Of a DNA stretch of 12,570 nucleotides, positions 1 through 9,125 are shown piece by piece (position 1 is the stretch's first letter; each line of letters opens with the position of its first letter). A program made the translations under genes and the position numbers. Under the pieces are notes generated by a model. The model made no database searches. It had not been told where the DNA came from and saw nothing but the letters and a program-made list of their open reading frames with translations. This stretch comes from an uncultured Porphyromonadaceae bacterium (GTDB lineage: Bacteria; Bacteroidota; Bacteroidia; Bacteroidales; Muribaculaceae), in contig CAJJOX010000041.1 of NCBI GenBank assembly GCA_905193485.1, positions 1 through 12,570 of the forward strand, in the 5' to 3' direction.

Positions 1-905
1 AGGAGTTCGCCTTCTTCATGATAGCGGAAGCACGCAAGCGGCGGATACAGAAAATCTTCGAGCTTGACGGTCATGTCTACGCTTTAGATTCCACAACCAT
101 AGATCTATGTCTGTCGGTGTTCGAGTGGGCTAAGTTCCGCAAGCATAAGGGCGGCATCAAGATGCACACGCTTTACGATGTGGAGGCTCAAGTTCCTGCA
201 TTCGTGCATATTACCGAGGCGAAAGTCCACGATTCGAAGGCTATGCCTGAGATTCCGTATGAGAACGGCGCCCATTACATCTTCGACCGTGGCTACAACG
301 ATTTCGGCAATCTGTACACCATCCATCGTATCGGCGCGTTCTTTGTCGTCAGAGCGAAAACCAATGTCAGATTCAGACCCGAGACCTGGAAACGGAGGCT
401 TCCTCCGAACTTTGTCTCCGACTCTATCGGCTACTTCACGGTTTATAAAAGCGCGAAGGATTATCCCGAAAAGCTTCGGAAGGTAGTCTGTATCGACCCT
501 GAGGACGGCACCAGATACATATTTCTGACCAACAATCTGACGGCTTCGGCTGAGACAATCGCCGGGCTTTACCGTAACCGATGGAGTGTGGAGCTGTTCT
601 TCAAATGGATCAAGCAGCACCTGAGAATCAAGAAGTTCTGGGGCACGTCCGAGAATGCCGTCCGCATCCAAATCTATTGTGCCATAATCACTTATTGCCT
701 CGTGGCGATAGTGCAGCACGATATGAAGCTGGAGCGCAGCATCTATGAAGTCCTTCAGATACTTGGAATTTCGCTGACCGACAAGACCCATCTGCGCGAC
801 CTCTTCGACAAATCGAATTTCAAAAATGTCAATGTTCTCTGTGATTCAAGTGAACCGAATTTATTTAATTTTTAACCTCGTCCATTTTTTAGTGGACAGT
901 AGTGT
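1..905 (+). mobile_element. IS4-family insertion sequence, 3' part only
   Basis: This stretch carries the transposase reading frame (3-875) and about 30 bp of trailing non-coding sequence. The left end lies outside the window, so the paired terminal repeat and target duplication cannot be seen. The right boundary is a guess: just after the stop codon, 880-897 reads GTCCA-N8-TGGAC, then AGTAGTG to about 904, and I recall a sequence of this kind at the ends of related elements. The assignment to IS4 rests on the protein; the end point near 905 is uncertain by tens of bases. Confidence 0.6.
3..875 (+). CDS. IS4-family transposase, 5'-truncated by the window edge
   Basis: This DDE transposase would cut and rejoin the ends of its own element. 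The frame is open through base 3 (codons for E-F-A-F-F precede the first ATG at 18), so that ATG is internal and the N-terminal third is missing. Numbering from the ATG, catalytic Asp candidates are D24 (in YALDSTTIDLC) and D90 (in YIFDRGYND). The IS4 signature Y-x2-R-x3-E-x6-K is intact as Y185, R188, E192 and K199. The visible part has no frameshift or internal stop, so the copy may be functional. It ends in TAA at 873-875. Bacteroidales carry many close relatives, often annotated with a DUF4372 N-terminal domain that would lie upstream of the window. An antisense open frame across it is a shadow. Confidence 0.9.
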   Translation, partial: EFAFFMIAEARKRRIQKIFELDGHVYALDSTTIDLCLSVFEWAKFRKHKGGIKMHTLYDVEAQVPAFVHITEAKVHDSKAMPEIPYENGAHYIFDRGYNDFGNLYTIHRIGAFFVVRAKTNVRFRPETWKRRLPPNFVSDSIGYFTVYKSAKDYPEKLRKVVCIDPEDGTRYIFLTNNLTASAETIAGLYRNRWSVELFFKWIKQHLRIKKFWGTSENAVRIQIYCAIITYCLVAIVQHDMKLERSIYEVLQILGISLTDKTHLRDLFDKSNFKNVNVLCDSSEPNLFNF

Positions 906-964
906 TTCCAATTACAAAGTTAATCAATTCCCGTGAAAGTTTGGCTGTCAGGCATAAATAAATT

Positions 965-1348
965 TTAACGTCTGCCTGATATACCGCGTTTGGGCTGAGA
1001 GGGTTTCATCATCCGGTGTGCCTGCATCATACAGCGGTAGGCGAAGCGGCGGTCGTCTTCATCCGGATTGCGTCCCCACGGGAGGTCTGATGAGGCACCT
1101 CCGCCTCCGCATGACTGGGCGAACTGGGTGGCGCCATCGAGATAGCCAAGGAATAGATACATCGCGCATTTCAGAATCTCGTTGGGTTGCTCGGCGATTG
1201 CCTTCAGGGATTCGCCGTCAATATCGGCTTTCTGTTCCGGAGGCATAGTGTCCAGCGGTGAACGCACACCGACAACCAATCTACCGAAGACGGCATTGGT
1301 CAGCCTCATGTGCAAGTTTCCAAAGGGTGCCGGGAACCTTGATACCAT
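965..1348 (-). CDS. Small protein resembling the C-terminal tail of a mobilisation relaxase; probable relic
   Basis: This ORF encodes 127 residues with no signal peptide. Residues about 55-80 are helical and hydrophobic (ILKCAMYLFLGYLDGATQFA). A Gly-rich hinge SCGGGGASS follows, then WGRNPDEDDRRFAYRCMMQA and a basic end. From memory, Bacteroidales MobB/BmgA-type relaxases end in a similar pattern: helix, poly-Gly, W-G-R with acidic residues, R-C, basic tail. No nicking-domain residues are present, and an in-frame TGA lies immediately before the ATG (1346-1348), so a complete relaxase is excluded. The leader contains AGAGAGA about 10 nt before the start and a weak TATCTTTT box further up. It sits next to a partial IS, which fits the remnant of an old mobilisable element. 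An uncharacterised stand-alone protein is the alternative. Confidence 0.45.
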   Translation of the reverse strand: MVSRFPAPFGNLHMRLTNAVFGRLVVGVRSPLDTMPPEQKADIDGESLKAIAEQPNEILKCAMYLFLGYLDGATQFAQSCGGGGASSDLPWGRNPDEDDRRFAYRCMMQAHRMMKPSQPKRGISGRR

Positions 1349-1669
1349 TCAAAGAATTGTTCTCTCTGTTTTCTCGATATGGAAAGGCCTTCGCAGAAAG
1401 CTTTCTGATAAAAAGATAAGTTACTGAGATACTATATTGAAAATTTACCCGATTCGCAATGAATCGGGTAAGAGCGTCTATGTCTTTATGTTTATCTTAA
1501 ATGAAAGAGCCGTGTTCCTATTTGGAATCTAACGAAAACGAATGAAATACGGCTTGCAGTCCATTAAAATAAATTAGCAATAAAACAGCCTATTATCAGT
1601 GAATTGTATATTAAATCGATTCAAATTAGATTCTGCCATATTTCTTTGATCTCAGGCGGATCACTCTGA
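1349..1669. other. Intergenic region between serB and the relaxase-like ORF
   Basis: This 321-bp AT-rich stretch has no credible gene on either strand. It holds a 12-bp palindrome AGAAAGCTTTCT at 1395-1406 and a strong 11-bp hairpin at 1445-1471, described separately. I see nothing else in it. Confidence 0.6.
1445..1471 (-). terminator. Hairpin, candidate terminator of the kinase-serB operon
   Basis: TTACCCGATTC (1445-1455) pairs perfectly with GAATCGGGTAA (1461-1471) around a 5-nt loop. On the minus strand the stem is followed by ATTTTC, a short U-rich run. It lies about 200 nt downstream of the serB stop, farther than usual. The role is therefore inferred; it may instead insulate the small ORF at 965-1348. 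Confidence 0.45.
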
Positions 1670-2908
1670 TCAGGAGATGAACGAATCCTTAAACCCGAGG
1701 AAATAAAGAAGGCCGTCAAGACCTATGGTCGATATTGATTGTCCGGCATTGGCTTTCACTTTGGGCTTCGCATGGAAAGCTATGCCCAGTCCGGCGGCCG
1801 AAAGCATCGGAAGATCATTGGCTCCGTCGCCCACGGCTATTGTCTGTTTGATGTTGAGATTCTCGACCTGCGCTATAAGACGCAGTAGCTCAGCCTTGCG
1901 GCGTCCGTCGACGACCTCTCCCAGATACCGTCCCGTCAGTTTTCCGTCGACTATCTCCAGATCGTTGGCATATACATAGTCGAAACCGAACTTCTGTTTC
2001 AGATAATTGCCGAAATAAGTGAATCCGCCGGAAAGAATAGCCGTCTTGTAACCGGCGCGTTTCAGCACCGTCATCATACGGTCGACCCCCTCTGTGATAG
2101 GCAGATTCTCGGCGATATCGCGCATGACGCTCTCATCAAGTCCCTTAAGCAGCGCCACCCGTTCAGTGAAACTCTCGCGAAAGTCGATCTCACCTCTCAT
2201 TGCACGTTCGGTGATGGCCCGCACTTTAGCACCCACACCGGCACGTTCGGCCAGTTCATCGATCACTTCGGTGCCGATGAGAGTCGAATCCATGTCGAAA
2301 CATACCAATCGGCGACAACGGCGGAACATCGAGTCTTCCTGCAATGAAATATCCACCTCCTCGTTGGCCGCGATATGCATGAACCGGCGCTGCATGCCGT
2401 CATAGTCAGTGGGAGTGCCGCGGACCGAAAACTCCACGCACGATTTCTGAAGCGCCTTATCGGGATCCTTAAGCGGCTGACGCCCCGTAAGACGCTGTAT
2501 GCCATCAATATTTAGCTGCTGGTCGGCTATGACACGGCTGACGAGCGCTATGTGGCGCGCCGTAAGCCTGCGGCCAAGGATCGTGATGATCCAGCGGTTC
2601 TTGCCCTGCATGCCCACCCATGTTTCATAGTCGGCTTCCTCGACAGGCGCAAAACGCACTTTCACGTTCAGTTCATACCCTTTGAACAGAAGATCCTTCA
2701 TGATTTCACCCGACACAGAGCTGTCGGTCTTGATGAGCAGACCGAGAGTGAGGTTGTGATGGATGTCGGCCTGACCGATATCCAGGATCTGTGCATCGTA
2801 TTTAGCCAGAATCTCGGAAAGAGCCGCCGTAACGCCGGGACGGTCAGGGCCGGTGATGTTTATCATTATCAGCTCCACCTGCGGAGCTTCACTGCGTAAA
2901 GTGTTCAT
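1670..2908 (-). CDS. serB: Phosphoserine phosphatase with N-terminal ACT region
   Basis: SerB hydrolyses O-phospho-L-serine to L-serine and phosphate, the last step of serine biosynthesis, in the cytoplasm. The 412-aa protein has two ACT-like regulatory segments (about residues 11-85, beginning VELIMINITGPDRPG, and about 104-180, beginning NRWIITILGRRLTARH), then a HAD-superfamily phosphatase domain from about 198. All four HAD motifs are intact: D205-x-D207-x-T209 (nucleophile and acid/base), S293 in ILSGGF, K338, and D361/D365 in GDGANDLPML. The length matches Bacteroidota SerB. The ATG at 2906-2908 lies 11 nt after the stop of the upstream kinase gene, so the two are almost certainly co-transcribed. 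The ACT part probably senses an amino acid, as in other ACT-SerB proteins. This is an ordinary intact gene. Confidence 0.95.
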   Translation of the reverse strand: MNTLRSEAPQVELIMINITGPDRPGVTAALSEILAKYDAQILDIGQADIHHNLTLGLLIKTDSSVSGEIMKDLLFKGYELNVKVRFAPVEEADYETWVGMQGKNRWIITILGRRLTARHIALVSRVIADQQLNIDGIQRLTGRQPLKDPDKALQKSCVEFSVRGTPTDYDGMQRRFMHIAANEEVDISLQEDSMFRRCRRLVCFDMDSTLIGTEVIDELAERAGVGAKVRAITERAMRGEIDFRESFTERVALLKGLDESVMRDIAENLPITEGVDRMMTVLKRAGYKTAILSGGFTYFGNYLKQKFGFDYVYANDLEIVDGKLTGRYLGEVVDGRRKAELLRLIAQVENLNIKQTIAVGDGANDLPMLSAAGLGIAFHAKPKVKANAGQSISTIGLDGLLYFLGFKDSFIS

Positions 2909-2919
2909 TTCAGAATATT

Positions 2920-3765
2920 TTATAATGTTCTGTGATAGTCAATAAGACCTGAAATAGGATTTTCGGTTATCACACCGAGATTGAGTCCGCGACGGTTAAA
3001 GGCTGCCTGGAGCTCATCTTGGAAATAAAAAGCCACAGACCCCGTGAAATTGATCGGCTCGTCATCGTCCACATCATATGCGGTCAGATTCCTGTCGATG
3101 AAGTTGACAAACTCGTCGATCACCATTTCCTCCACCTCTTTCCATCCGCCATCTATCATATCTCGGATATATGGCATGAAGCCTGCAAGAAAACGGTTTG
3201 GTTCGGGTTCTCTGTACACCTTGCGGTAAATGTCAAAAAGGCTGTGGTGATATCTTTCGACAAAACATTCGAAAAGATCGTCCTCATACAAACCCTTGTA
3301 AAGATCGCTCAGAAAACGCCGCCCAATCACTGCTCCGGAGCCCTCATCGCCCAGCACATATCCCATTGACGGCTGCGAGAACACGATCCCGTTACCGTCA
3401 TAAAGACAACTGTTGGAGCCGGTACCGAGAATGCATGCCACACCTGGAGCATGACCGCAAAGGCCGCGTGCCGCACCCAGCAGATCTGAATTCACCGTCA
3501 CGTCACGACATCCTGTCACAATTTTCAGATGCTTTGCGACCGACTCGGAGATAGGACCGGCACATCCTGCCCCATAGAAATGTATGTGGCCGGGCATCTC
3601 CTCCTCGACCAACGGCCTGATATCCGTTTCGAGGCGACGCATCACCTCATTCATCGGCATCACGGCAGGATTAATGCCTTGTGTCGAGAATTCACCGCAA
3701 TACCTGCCGTCGACCACACGCACCCATTTTGTTTTGGTGCCGCCCGCATCTGCTATCAATATCAT
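2920..3765 (-). CDS. BadF/BadG/BcrA/BcrD-type ATPase, N-acetylglucosamine kinase-like
   Basis: This is a probable cytoplasmic ATP-dependent sugar kinase of the ASKHA fold; related proteins phosphorylate N-acetylglucosamine or other amino sugars. The substrate cannot be read from sequence. At 281 aa it shows the phosphate-1 loop DAGGTKTKW (residues 6-14), the central FYGAGCAGP, the phosphate-2 loop CILGTGSNSC (111-120), the lid segment GYVLGDEGSGAVIGRR (135-150) and a late adenosine-type motif NFTGSVAFYF (239-248). I chose the ATG at 3763-3765: the protein then begins MILIADAGG like its relatives, and an A-rich AAAAAAGAAA leader precedes it. An ATG 51 nt upstream gives a poorly conserved extension that would overlap the candidate promoter at 3786-3817. 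The stop is 11 nt before serB, in the same operon. Confidence 0.88.
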   Translation of the reverse strand: MILIADAGGTKTKWVRVVDGRYCGEFSTQGINPAVMPMNEVMRRLETDIRPLVEEEMPGHIHFYGAGCAGPISESVAKHLKIVTGCRDVTVNSDLLGAARGLCGHAPGVACILGTGSNSCLYDGNGIVFSQPSMGYVLGDEGSGAVIGRRFLSDLYKGLYEDDLFECFVERYHHSLFDIYRKVYREPEPNRFLAGFMPYIRDMIDGGWKEVEEMVIDEFVNFIDRNLTAYDVDDDEPINFTGSVAFYFQDELQAAFNRRGLNLGVITENPISGLIDYHRTL

Positions 3766-3785
3766 GGCATGTTTCTTTTTTGCCG

Positions 3786-3817
3786 CTAATTTACGCCATC
3801 TTTGCCAAATAGCCAAA
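3786..3817 (-). promoter_or_regulatory. Candidate promoter of the kinase-serB operon
   Basis: On the minus strand TTTG (3814-3817), 20 nt, then TAAATTAG (3786-3793) resembles the Bacteroidota TTTG-N20-TAnnTTTG promoter with one mismatch in the -7 box. It ends 20 nt before the chosen ATG at 3765. Confidence 0.4.
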
Positions 3818-3866
3818 TGGCGGCACAGATTGTTTCAACCGACGCCGTCACATAAAATGTCACATA

Positions 3867-3901
3867 AAAAGCGACAAGCTTATTCAAGCGCTGTCGCTTT
3901 T
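3867..3901 (-). terminator. Intrinsic terminator after the NlpC/P60 gene
   Basis: AAAAGCGACA (3867-3876) pairs perfectly with TGTCGCTTTT (3892-3901). An inner GCTT/AAGC stem (3878-3881 with 3886-3889) closes an ATTC loop. Read on the minus strand the stem ends in a U-rich run, 46 nt after the peptidase stop and upstream of the kinase gene. The A/T tracts on both sides would let it work in either direction. Confidence 0.8.
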
Positions 3902-3946
3902 GTGTAACAAAATATGGTGTGCTGTCAGAAATTGCTATGCGTGAGG

Positions 3947-4603
3947 TCAAAGGGTGGCGAGTTCAGTGCCGAGGATACGACGCGCTCCGATGAAATTGCG
4001 CGAGTAATATCCGCCGTCGGGAAATTGCTGATATGTAACGCCTTTCTTAGTTGAAGCGTGGATGAATGTGCATGAGCCATTGGCTGAATCCACAGAAACC
4101 ACCATGGCCACATGCCCTACGTTACCGCGGCCTGCGCGACGCGAACTGAAAAACAGGAGATCGCCGGGACGCAGATTGTCGACCGATACTTTCTGCCCTT
4201 GAAGATATTGGTCTCGGGAGGAACGGTTAAGCGTGATGCCGAAATTTTTATAAATGTAGCTTGTGAACCCCGAGCAATCGAATGCTTTCGGACCTGAAGC
4301 GCCAAGCACGTAGCGGGTGCCGAGAAATCGCTGTGCATAGCTGACCATCTGTTCAGCCATCGGGTCGGCTGCATCCAGTTCGGCGTTGATATTTTCCTCC
4401 CGGATATCGGCGAAAGGAGTGGCGGCACTGACCTCTTCAAAAGAGGCAGCCACAAATGCCGGGCTGACGGCAAGATTGATGTCGACCTGACGGTCGGCTA
4501 TATCAGAATGTGCTTTAGGGAGTTTCCATCCACCGGCGGCAAATGCGGCCATTGACACTGCGCTGCAAATCACGACGGCGACTAACGTTTTCCTTAAATC
4601 CAT
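3947..4603 (-). CDS. Secreted NlpC/P60-family peptidoglycan endopeptidase
   Basis: This is a probable cell-wall hydrolase of the NlpC/P60 cysteine peptidase family; characterised members cleave D-Glu-mDAP or nearby peptide bonds in peptidoglycan. The 218-aa protein starts with a signal peptide (MDLRK, hydrophobic 6-22, likely cleavage near AFA-AGG). No lipobox is seen, so it is probably periplasmic. Residues about 25-80 form a low-complexity linker without a recognisable SH3 domain. The catalytic domain spans about 82-212. Visible active-site residues are C110 (FDCSGFTSYIY), H164 (GHVAMVV) and H182 (FIHAST), which form the usual Cys-His-His set; YVLGASGPKAFDCSG is typical of the family. It is monocistronic, with a clear promoter at 4669-4700 and a terminator at 3867-3901. 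Nothing looks degenerate. Confidence 0.93.
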   Translation of the reverse strand: MDLRKTLVAVVICSAVSMAAFAAGGWKLPKAHSDIADRQVDINLAVSPAFVAASFEEVSAATPFADIREENINAELDAADPMAEQMVSYAQRFLGTRYVLGASGPKAFDCSGFTSYIYKNFGITLNRSSRDQYLQGQKVSVDNLRPGDLLFFSSRRAGRGNVGHVAMVVSVDSANGSCTFIHASTKKGVTYQQFPDGGYYSRNFIGARRILGTELATL

Positions 4604-4668
4604 TACAAGTTTTTAATTTTATTAATTATGATGAATGCGCACATCACGCGCTGTTGTTTTCGACTCTG

Positions 4669-4700
4669 CAAAGTTAGCACATTATTTCGCGCTACGCAAA
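4669..4700 (-). promoter_or_regulatory. Bacteroidota promoter of the NlpC/P60 gene
   Basis: On the minus strand TTTG (4697-4700), exactly 20 nt, then TAACTTTG (4669-4676) is a perfect match to TTTG-N20-TAnnTTTG. It predicts an RNA start near 4665 and a 5' leader of about 60 nt ending in an A/T-rich stretch before the ATG at 4603. Confidence 0.75.
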
Positions 4701-4980
4701 CACACAATCCACTGACATTTAGAAGTTTTACATTTTTCAACCCTTATTGTCAACAATTAAACATTATTTAGCATGCGCAAGCTAATGTTAAAAACACAAC
4801 AAAATACGGCGTGAAATATTACAAAATTTAACTCTGATTAACAACCGAACGTTAAATTCATTTTGATATTGCACATTTGGAATGTCACATGCCAAATTTG
4901 TGCAACGTCTGAAGGCTGAAAAAAATTCTGTGCCAGATCCAAACTATAAACGGACAAATCATGTGGTTCGCCCGGCGACA
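4701..4980. other. AT-rich intergenic region downstream of the ECF operon
   Basis: I see no credible gene in these 280 bases. A long + strand open frame beginning at 4882 runs antisense through the membrane protein gene and is treated as spurious. The only visible structure is an imperfect hairpin at 4871-4903: GCACATTTGG pairs with CCAAATTTGTGC across an 11-nt loop with a 2-nt bulge. It could be a weak terminator for the minus-strand ECF operon, but it lacks a proper U tract. Confidence 0.4.
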
Positions 4981-5131
4981 CTTACCGGCTGTTTGTCCGG
5001 TTACTTGCCCGGATGCTTACCGGATGCTCGCTCAGGCATTTGCTCGGATACTCACTTGGAGCTTGTTCGGCCGCTCATTCGGATGATTGTTCAGCAGATC
5101 ACTCGGAGCTTGCTCAGCATATCATTCATAG
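4981..5131. repeat. Degenerate 11/12-nt tandem repeat, about 13 units
   Basis: Units close to CTTGCTCGGATG (reverse complement CATCCGAGCAAG) follow head to tail, for example CTTGCCCGGATG at 5004, TTTGCTCGGATA at 5039, CTCATTCGGATG at 5074 and CTTGCTCAGCAT at 5109. Unit lengths alternate 11-12-12, giving a higher-order period of 35 nt (starts at 4981, 5016, 5051, 5086). The last unit covers the stop codon of the membrane protein gene (5122-5124). Because 11 and 12 are mixed, the array cannot encode a regular peptide repeat in any frame. Its role is unknown. Confidence 0.75.
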
Positions 5132-5685
5132 GCGGCCATGAGCTCATTGGACAAATCGCGGAGATTGCGACGTATCTTGCGGTCATTGGCAATGCCTATC
5201 ACACCACCGATTACGGCACCGGAGATTGCACCGACGAGCATGGGCGTGCTCACCCGGAAATAATAAAACATCACCGCGAGGATCGGAAGCATACACACGC
5301 AAAGCAGAAATTGCTTGCGACGGCGCGTTGCTATGATGCCGCGCACCTGGCGAAGAAGCTCAACCGTGGTCATCCGCCCGAAATCAAGCGCCCGAATTTT
5401 ACGCCACACCGAAAAGCAGACCACCGATGTCAGACAGAAATAAGCGGACGTAAGGCAGCTTACCCACACTGGCAGGCCGGCGCGTCCAAACACAATCGGG
5501 GTCAACACGACCCATACAGCGCCAAGGATGCAAAACAATCGGTAAACGCGAAGCAGGTAATCGCGCCGCGAACGTGCCGATCCGGCAGCGGCACGCATGG
5601 CCGATTCCCGGCCAAGGCCGGTGGCATCGGCCGCCGATTCGAGGCCTTTCCATCGTTTTTTCAGTTCGTCGAGTTGAGTGCTCAT
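5122..5685 (-). CDS. Four-helix membrane protein paired with an ECF sigma factor
   Basis: This is a 187-aa integral membrane protein of unknown function. It has a charged cytoplasmic-like N-terminus (residues 1-43, starting MSTQLDELKKRWKGLE), four predicted membrane helices (about 44-66, 72-94, 125-143 and 148-166, the last Gly-rich: GAISGAVIGGVIG), a basic loop between helices 2 and 3 (RQVRG, TRRRK) and a charged tail. It begins 36 nt after the sigma factor stop, in the same direction, so the two form an operon. In Bacteroidota, small ECF sigma genes are often followed by a membrane protein of this kind. By position it could hold or sense for the sigma factor, but I see no recognised anti-sigma (zinc or FecR-type) domain. 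An opposing + strand open frame covers it; the hydrophobic pattern and operon context favour this strand. Confidence 0.8.
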   Translation of the reverse strand: MSTQLDELKKRWKGLESAADATGLGRESAMRAAAGSARSRRDYLLRVYRLFCILGAVWVVLTPIVFGRAGLPVWVSCLTSAYFCLTSVVCFSVWRKIRALDFGRMTTVELLRQVRGIIATRRRKQFLLCVCMLPILAVMFYYFRVSTPMLVGAISGAVIGGVIGIANDRKIRRNLRDLSNELMAAYE

Positions 5686-5721
5686 ATGGGTTATAATGTT
5701 TTTAAAGTTCAGTTAAAATTA

Positions 5722-6231
5722 TCAATTCTCATTTTGACGGATCAACCGCTGCTTTATGCGGTGAAGCCGTGACGCCACATTGTTACGCTGCAACCCTGTC
5801 ATGGAGGCGATTTCATCATAACTGTATTCGTCGAGCCACAGCATGATAAGAGCCTTGTCGAGTTTGCCCAGAAGGCCTATCATCTCATACATCGCTCTGA
5901 GTTGGGCCGCATGCTCATGACTTTCGTCGACCACGTCGCATGCTTTGCCTTCATCAAGGATCGCAGTCGTGGCAGGACGCCGCTCGTTGCGCCGCAGATC
6001 GGAAACACACGTATTGATCGCGATGCGATAGATCCATGTCGAAATCTTCGAGTCGCCGCGATACGATCCCATACCTTGCCAGATATTGGCGGTAACTTCC
6101 TGATAAAGATCCTTGAGGTGTTCGGAATCGACGGCATACATATAGCACACTTTATATATCAATCCGTTGTTTTCATTGACGATATCAAGAAACCGTGCGG
6201 TAAGCTTTTCTATGTCGGCAGGGCGTGTCAT
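5722..6231 (-). CDS. ECF-type RNA polymerase sigma factor
   Basis: This 169-aa sigma-70 family regulator of the extracytoplasmic-function class would direct RNA polymerase to specific promoters. Sigma region 2 covers about residues 14-82, with region 2.2 DLYQEVTANIWQGM and the promoter-melting/-10 recognition segment SKISTWIYRIAINTCVSDLR. An acidic linker spans 90-110. Region 4 covers about 114-165, with the helix-turn-helix YSYDEIASMTGLQRNNVASR followed by LHRIKQRL. Size and architecture match ECF sigmas. The downstream membrane protein in the same operon is the natural candidate partner. I could not identify a promoter; the leader contains the terminator hairpin of the upstream barrel gene (6258-6292), which sits only about 27 nt before the ATG, so transcription must start within or just after that hairpin, or read through it. 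Confidence 0.92.
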   Translation of the reverse strand: MTRPADIEKLTARFLDIVNENNGLIYKVCYMYAVDSEHLKDLYQEVTANIWQGMGSYRGDSKISTWIYRIAINTCVSDLRRNERRPATTAILDEGKACDVVDESHEHAAQLRAMYEMIGLLGKLDKALIMLWLDEYSYDEIASMTGLQRNNVASRLHRIKQRLIRQNEN

Positions 6232-6257
6232 GATGTTTTCTGCCTTATTTGACGCGG

Positions 6258-6292
6258 AAAATGCCGGAAAGTTTCAAACAGTCCGGCATTTT
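6258..6292 (-). terminator. Hairpin terminator after the outer-membrane barrel gene
   Basis: AAAATGCCGGA (6258-6268) pairs perfectly with TCCGGCATTTT (6282-6292), an 11-bp stem with a 13-nt loop. On the minus strand it follows the barrel gene stop (6322) by 29 nt and ends in ATTTT. It lies in the leader of the sigma factor gene. Confidence 0.7.
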
Positions 6293-6321
6293 TATAGATT
6301 TTTTCTTTCAACGGATCGGGG

Positions 6322-6927
6322 TCAGAACAGCCATGCGGCCGTGACGGTCCAGTATCGGTTATGGCCATTTATTCCCGACGTACCCGTCGCACCGATGGTT
6401 TTCAGCGCTTTGGTGATACCGATGCCGTAGCTTGCACCTACCTGAAGATGACGGAAGAGTTCGGCACCGAAGCCGAAATTCCACGACGTGTCAAACTTGC
6501 GGTTGCGATAGGCGTCCTCGACACTGCGCCGGGAAGTGAGGATCGCGAAATCGGGGCCTGTGGTAAGATATGGCCGTATGATATTGTTTATTACGGGGAT
6601 GCTGATTTTCCACTTGAGATTGAGCGGTATGTCGATATAGTCGCGGTTATCGCGAGTGAGGCCGTTTTCGTCAAGCCATTGTGAATTGCGGCGCACATAC
6701 ATTGCCGAAAGATCAAGCCCCAGCCCGGTAGCGGGCAAAGTGAATTCAAGCATGGCACCGCCGGTAAAGCCGGCACGATTTTCGGCATCGAATGTCGACG
6801 ACGAGAAATGCAGAGAATTGACTGCGACACCGGCCTTGAGGCCGAAGCGCAACTGTGCCTGCGCCGGAAAGGCCGAACCGATCACAGCGGCCGTCACAAC
6901 AAGAAACGAGATAAACAATTTTTTCAT
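6322..6927 (-). CDS. Outer-membrane beta-barrel (porin-like) protein
   Basis: This 201-aa protein has a clear signal peptide (MKKLFISFLVVTAAVIGSAFPAQA, cleavage before QLRFG). The mature part alternates short amphipathic strands typical of the outer membrane beta-barrel family common in Bacteroidota (OMP_b-brl_2 type), for example LRFGLKAGVAVNSL, GFTGGAMLEFTLP, GLDLSAMYVRR, YIDIPLNLKWKI and WNFGFGAELFRHLQVGASYGIGI. It ends in YWTVTAAWLF, with the C-terminal aromatic Phe expected of a BAM-inserted barrel. The length suggests about 8 strands. It starts 31 nt after the ligA stop without a visible promoter, so it may be read from the ligA promoter or from one inside ligA. Its ligand or role cannot be read from the sequence. 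Confidence 0.88.
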   Translation of the reverse strand: MKKLFISFLVVTAAVIGSAFPAQAQLRFGLKAGVAVNSLHFSSSTFDAENRAGFTGGAMLEFTLPATGLGLDLSAMYVRRNSQWLDENGLTRDNRDYIDIPLNLKWKISIPVINNIIRPYLTTGPDFAILTSRRSVEDAYRNRKFDTSWNFGFGAELFRHLQVGASYGIGITKALKTIGATGTSGINGHNRYWTVTAAWLF

Positions 6928-6958
6928 AAATAGACTGATTTTTGATGTGTGATTATTG

Positions 6959-9094
<2,136 letters not shown>

Positions 9095-9125
9095 AGGAAA
9101 AGCAATAAAGAGTCGCCTCGTCTAA

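Noticed and set aside
105..791. 228-codon minus-strand open frame
   Set aside because: It is antisense to the IS4 transposase and has no recognisable features.
4981..5131. CRISPR array
   Set aside because: Units are only 11-12 nt, degenerate and contiguous, with no distinct spacers and no cas genes nearby.
4882..5772. 296-codon + strand open frame
   Set aside because: It runs antisense through the whole membrane protein gene and across the tandem repeat. Its product is Arg/His/Pro-rich without domains, whereas the minus-strand product has four clean membrane helices and operon context.
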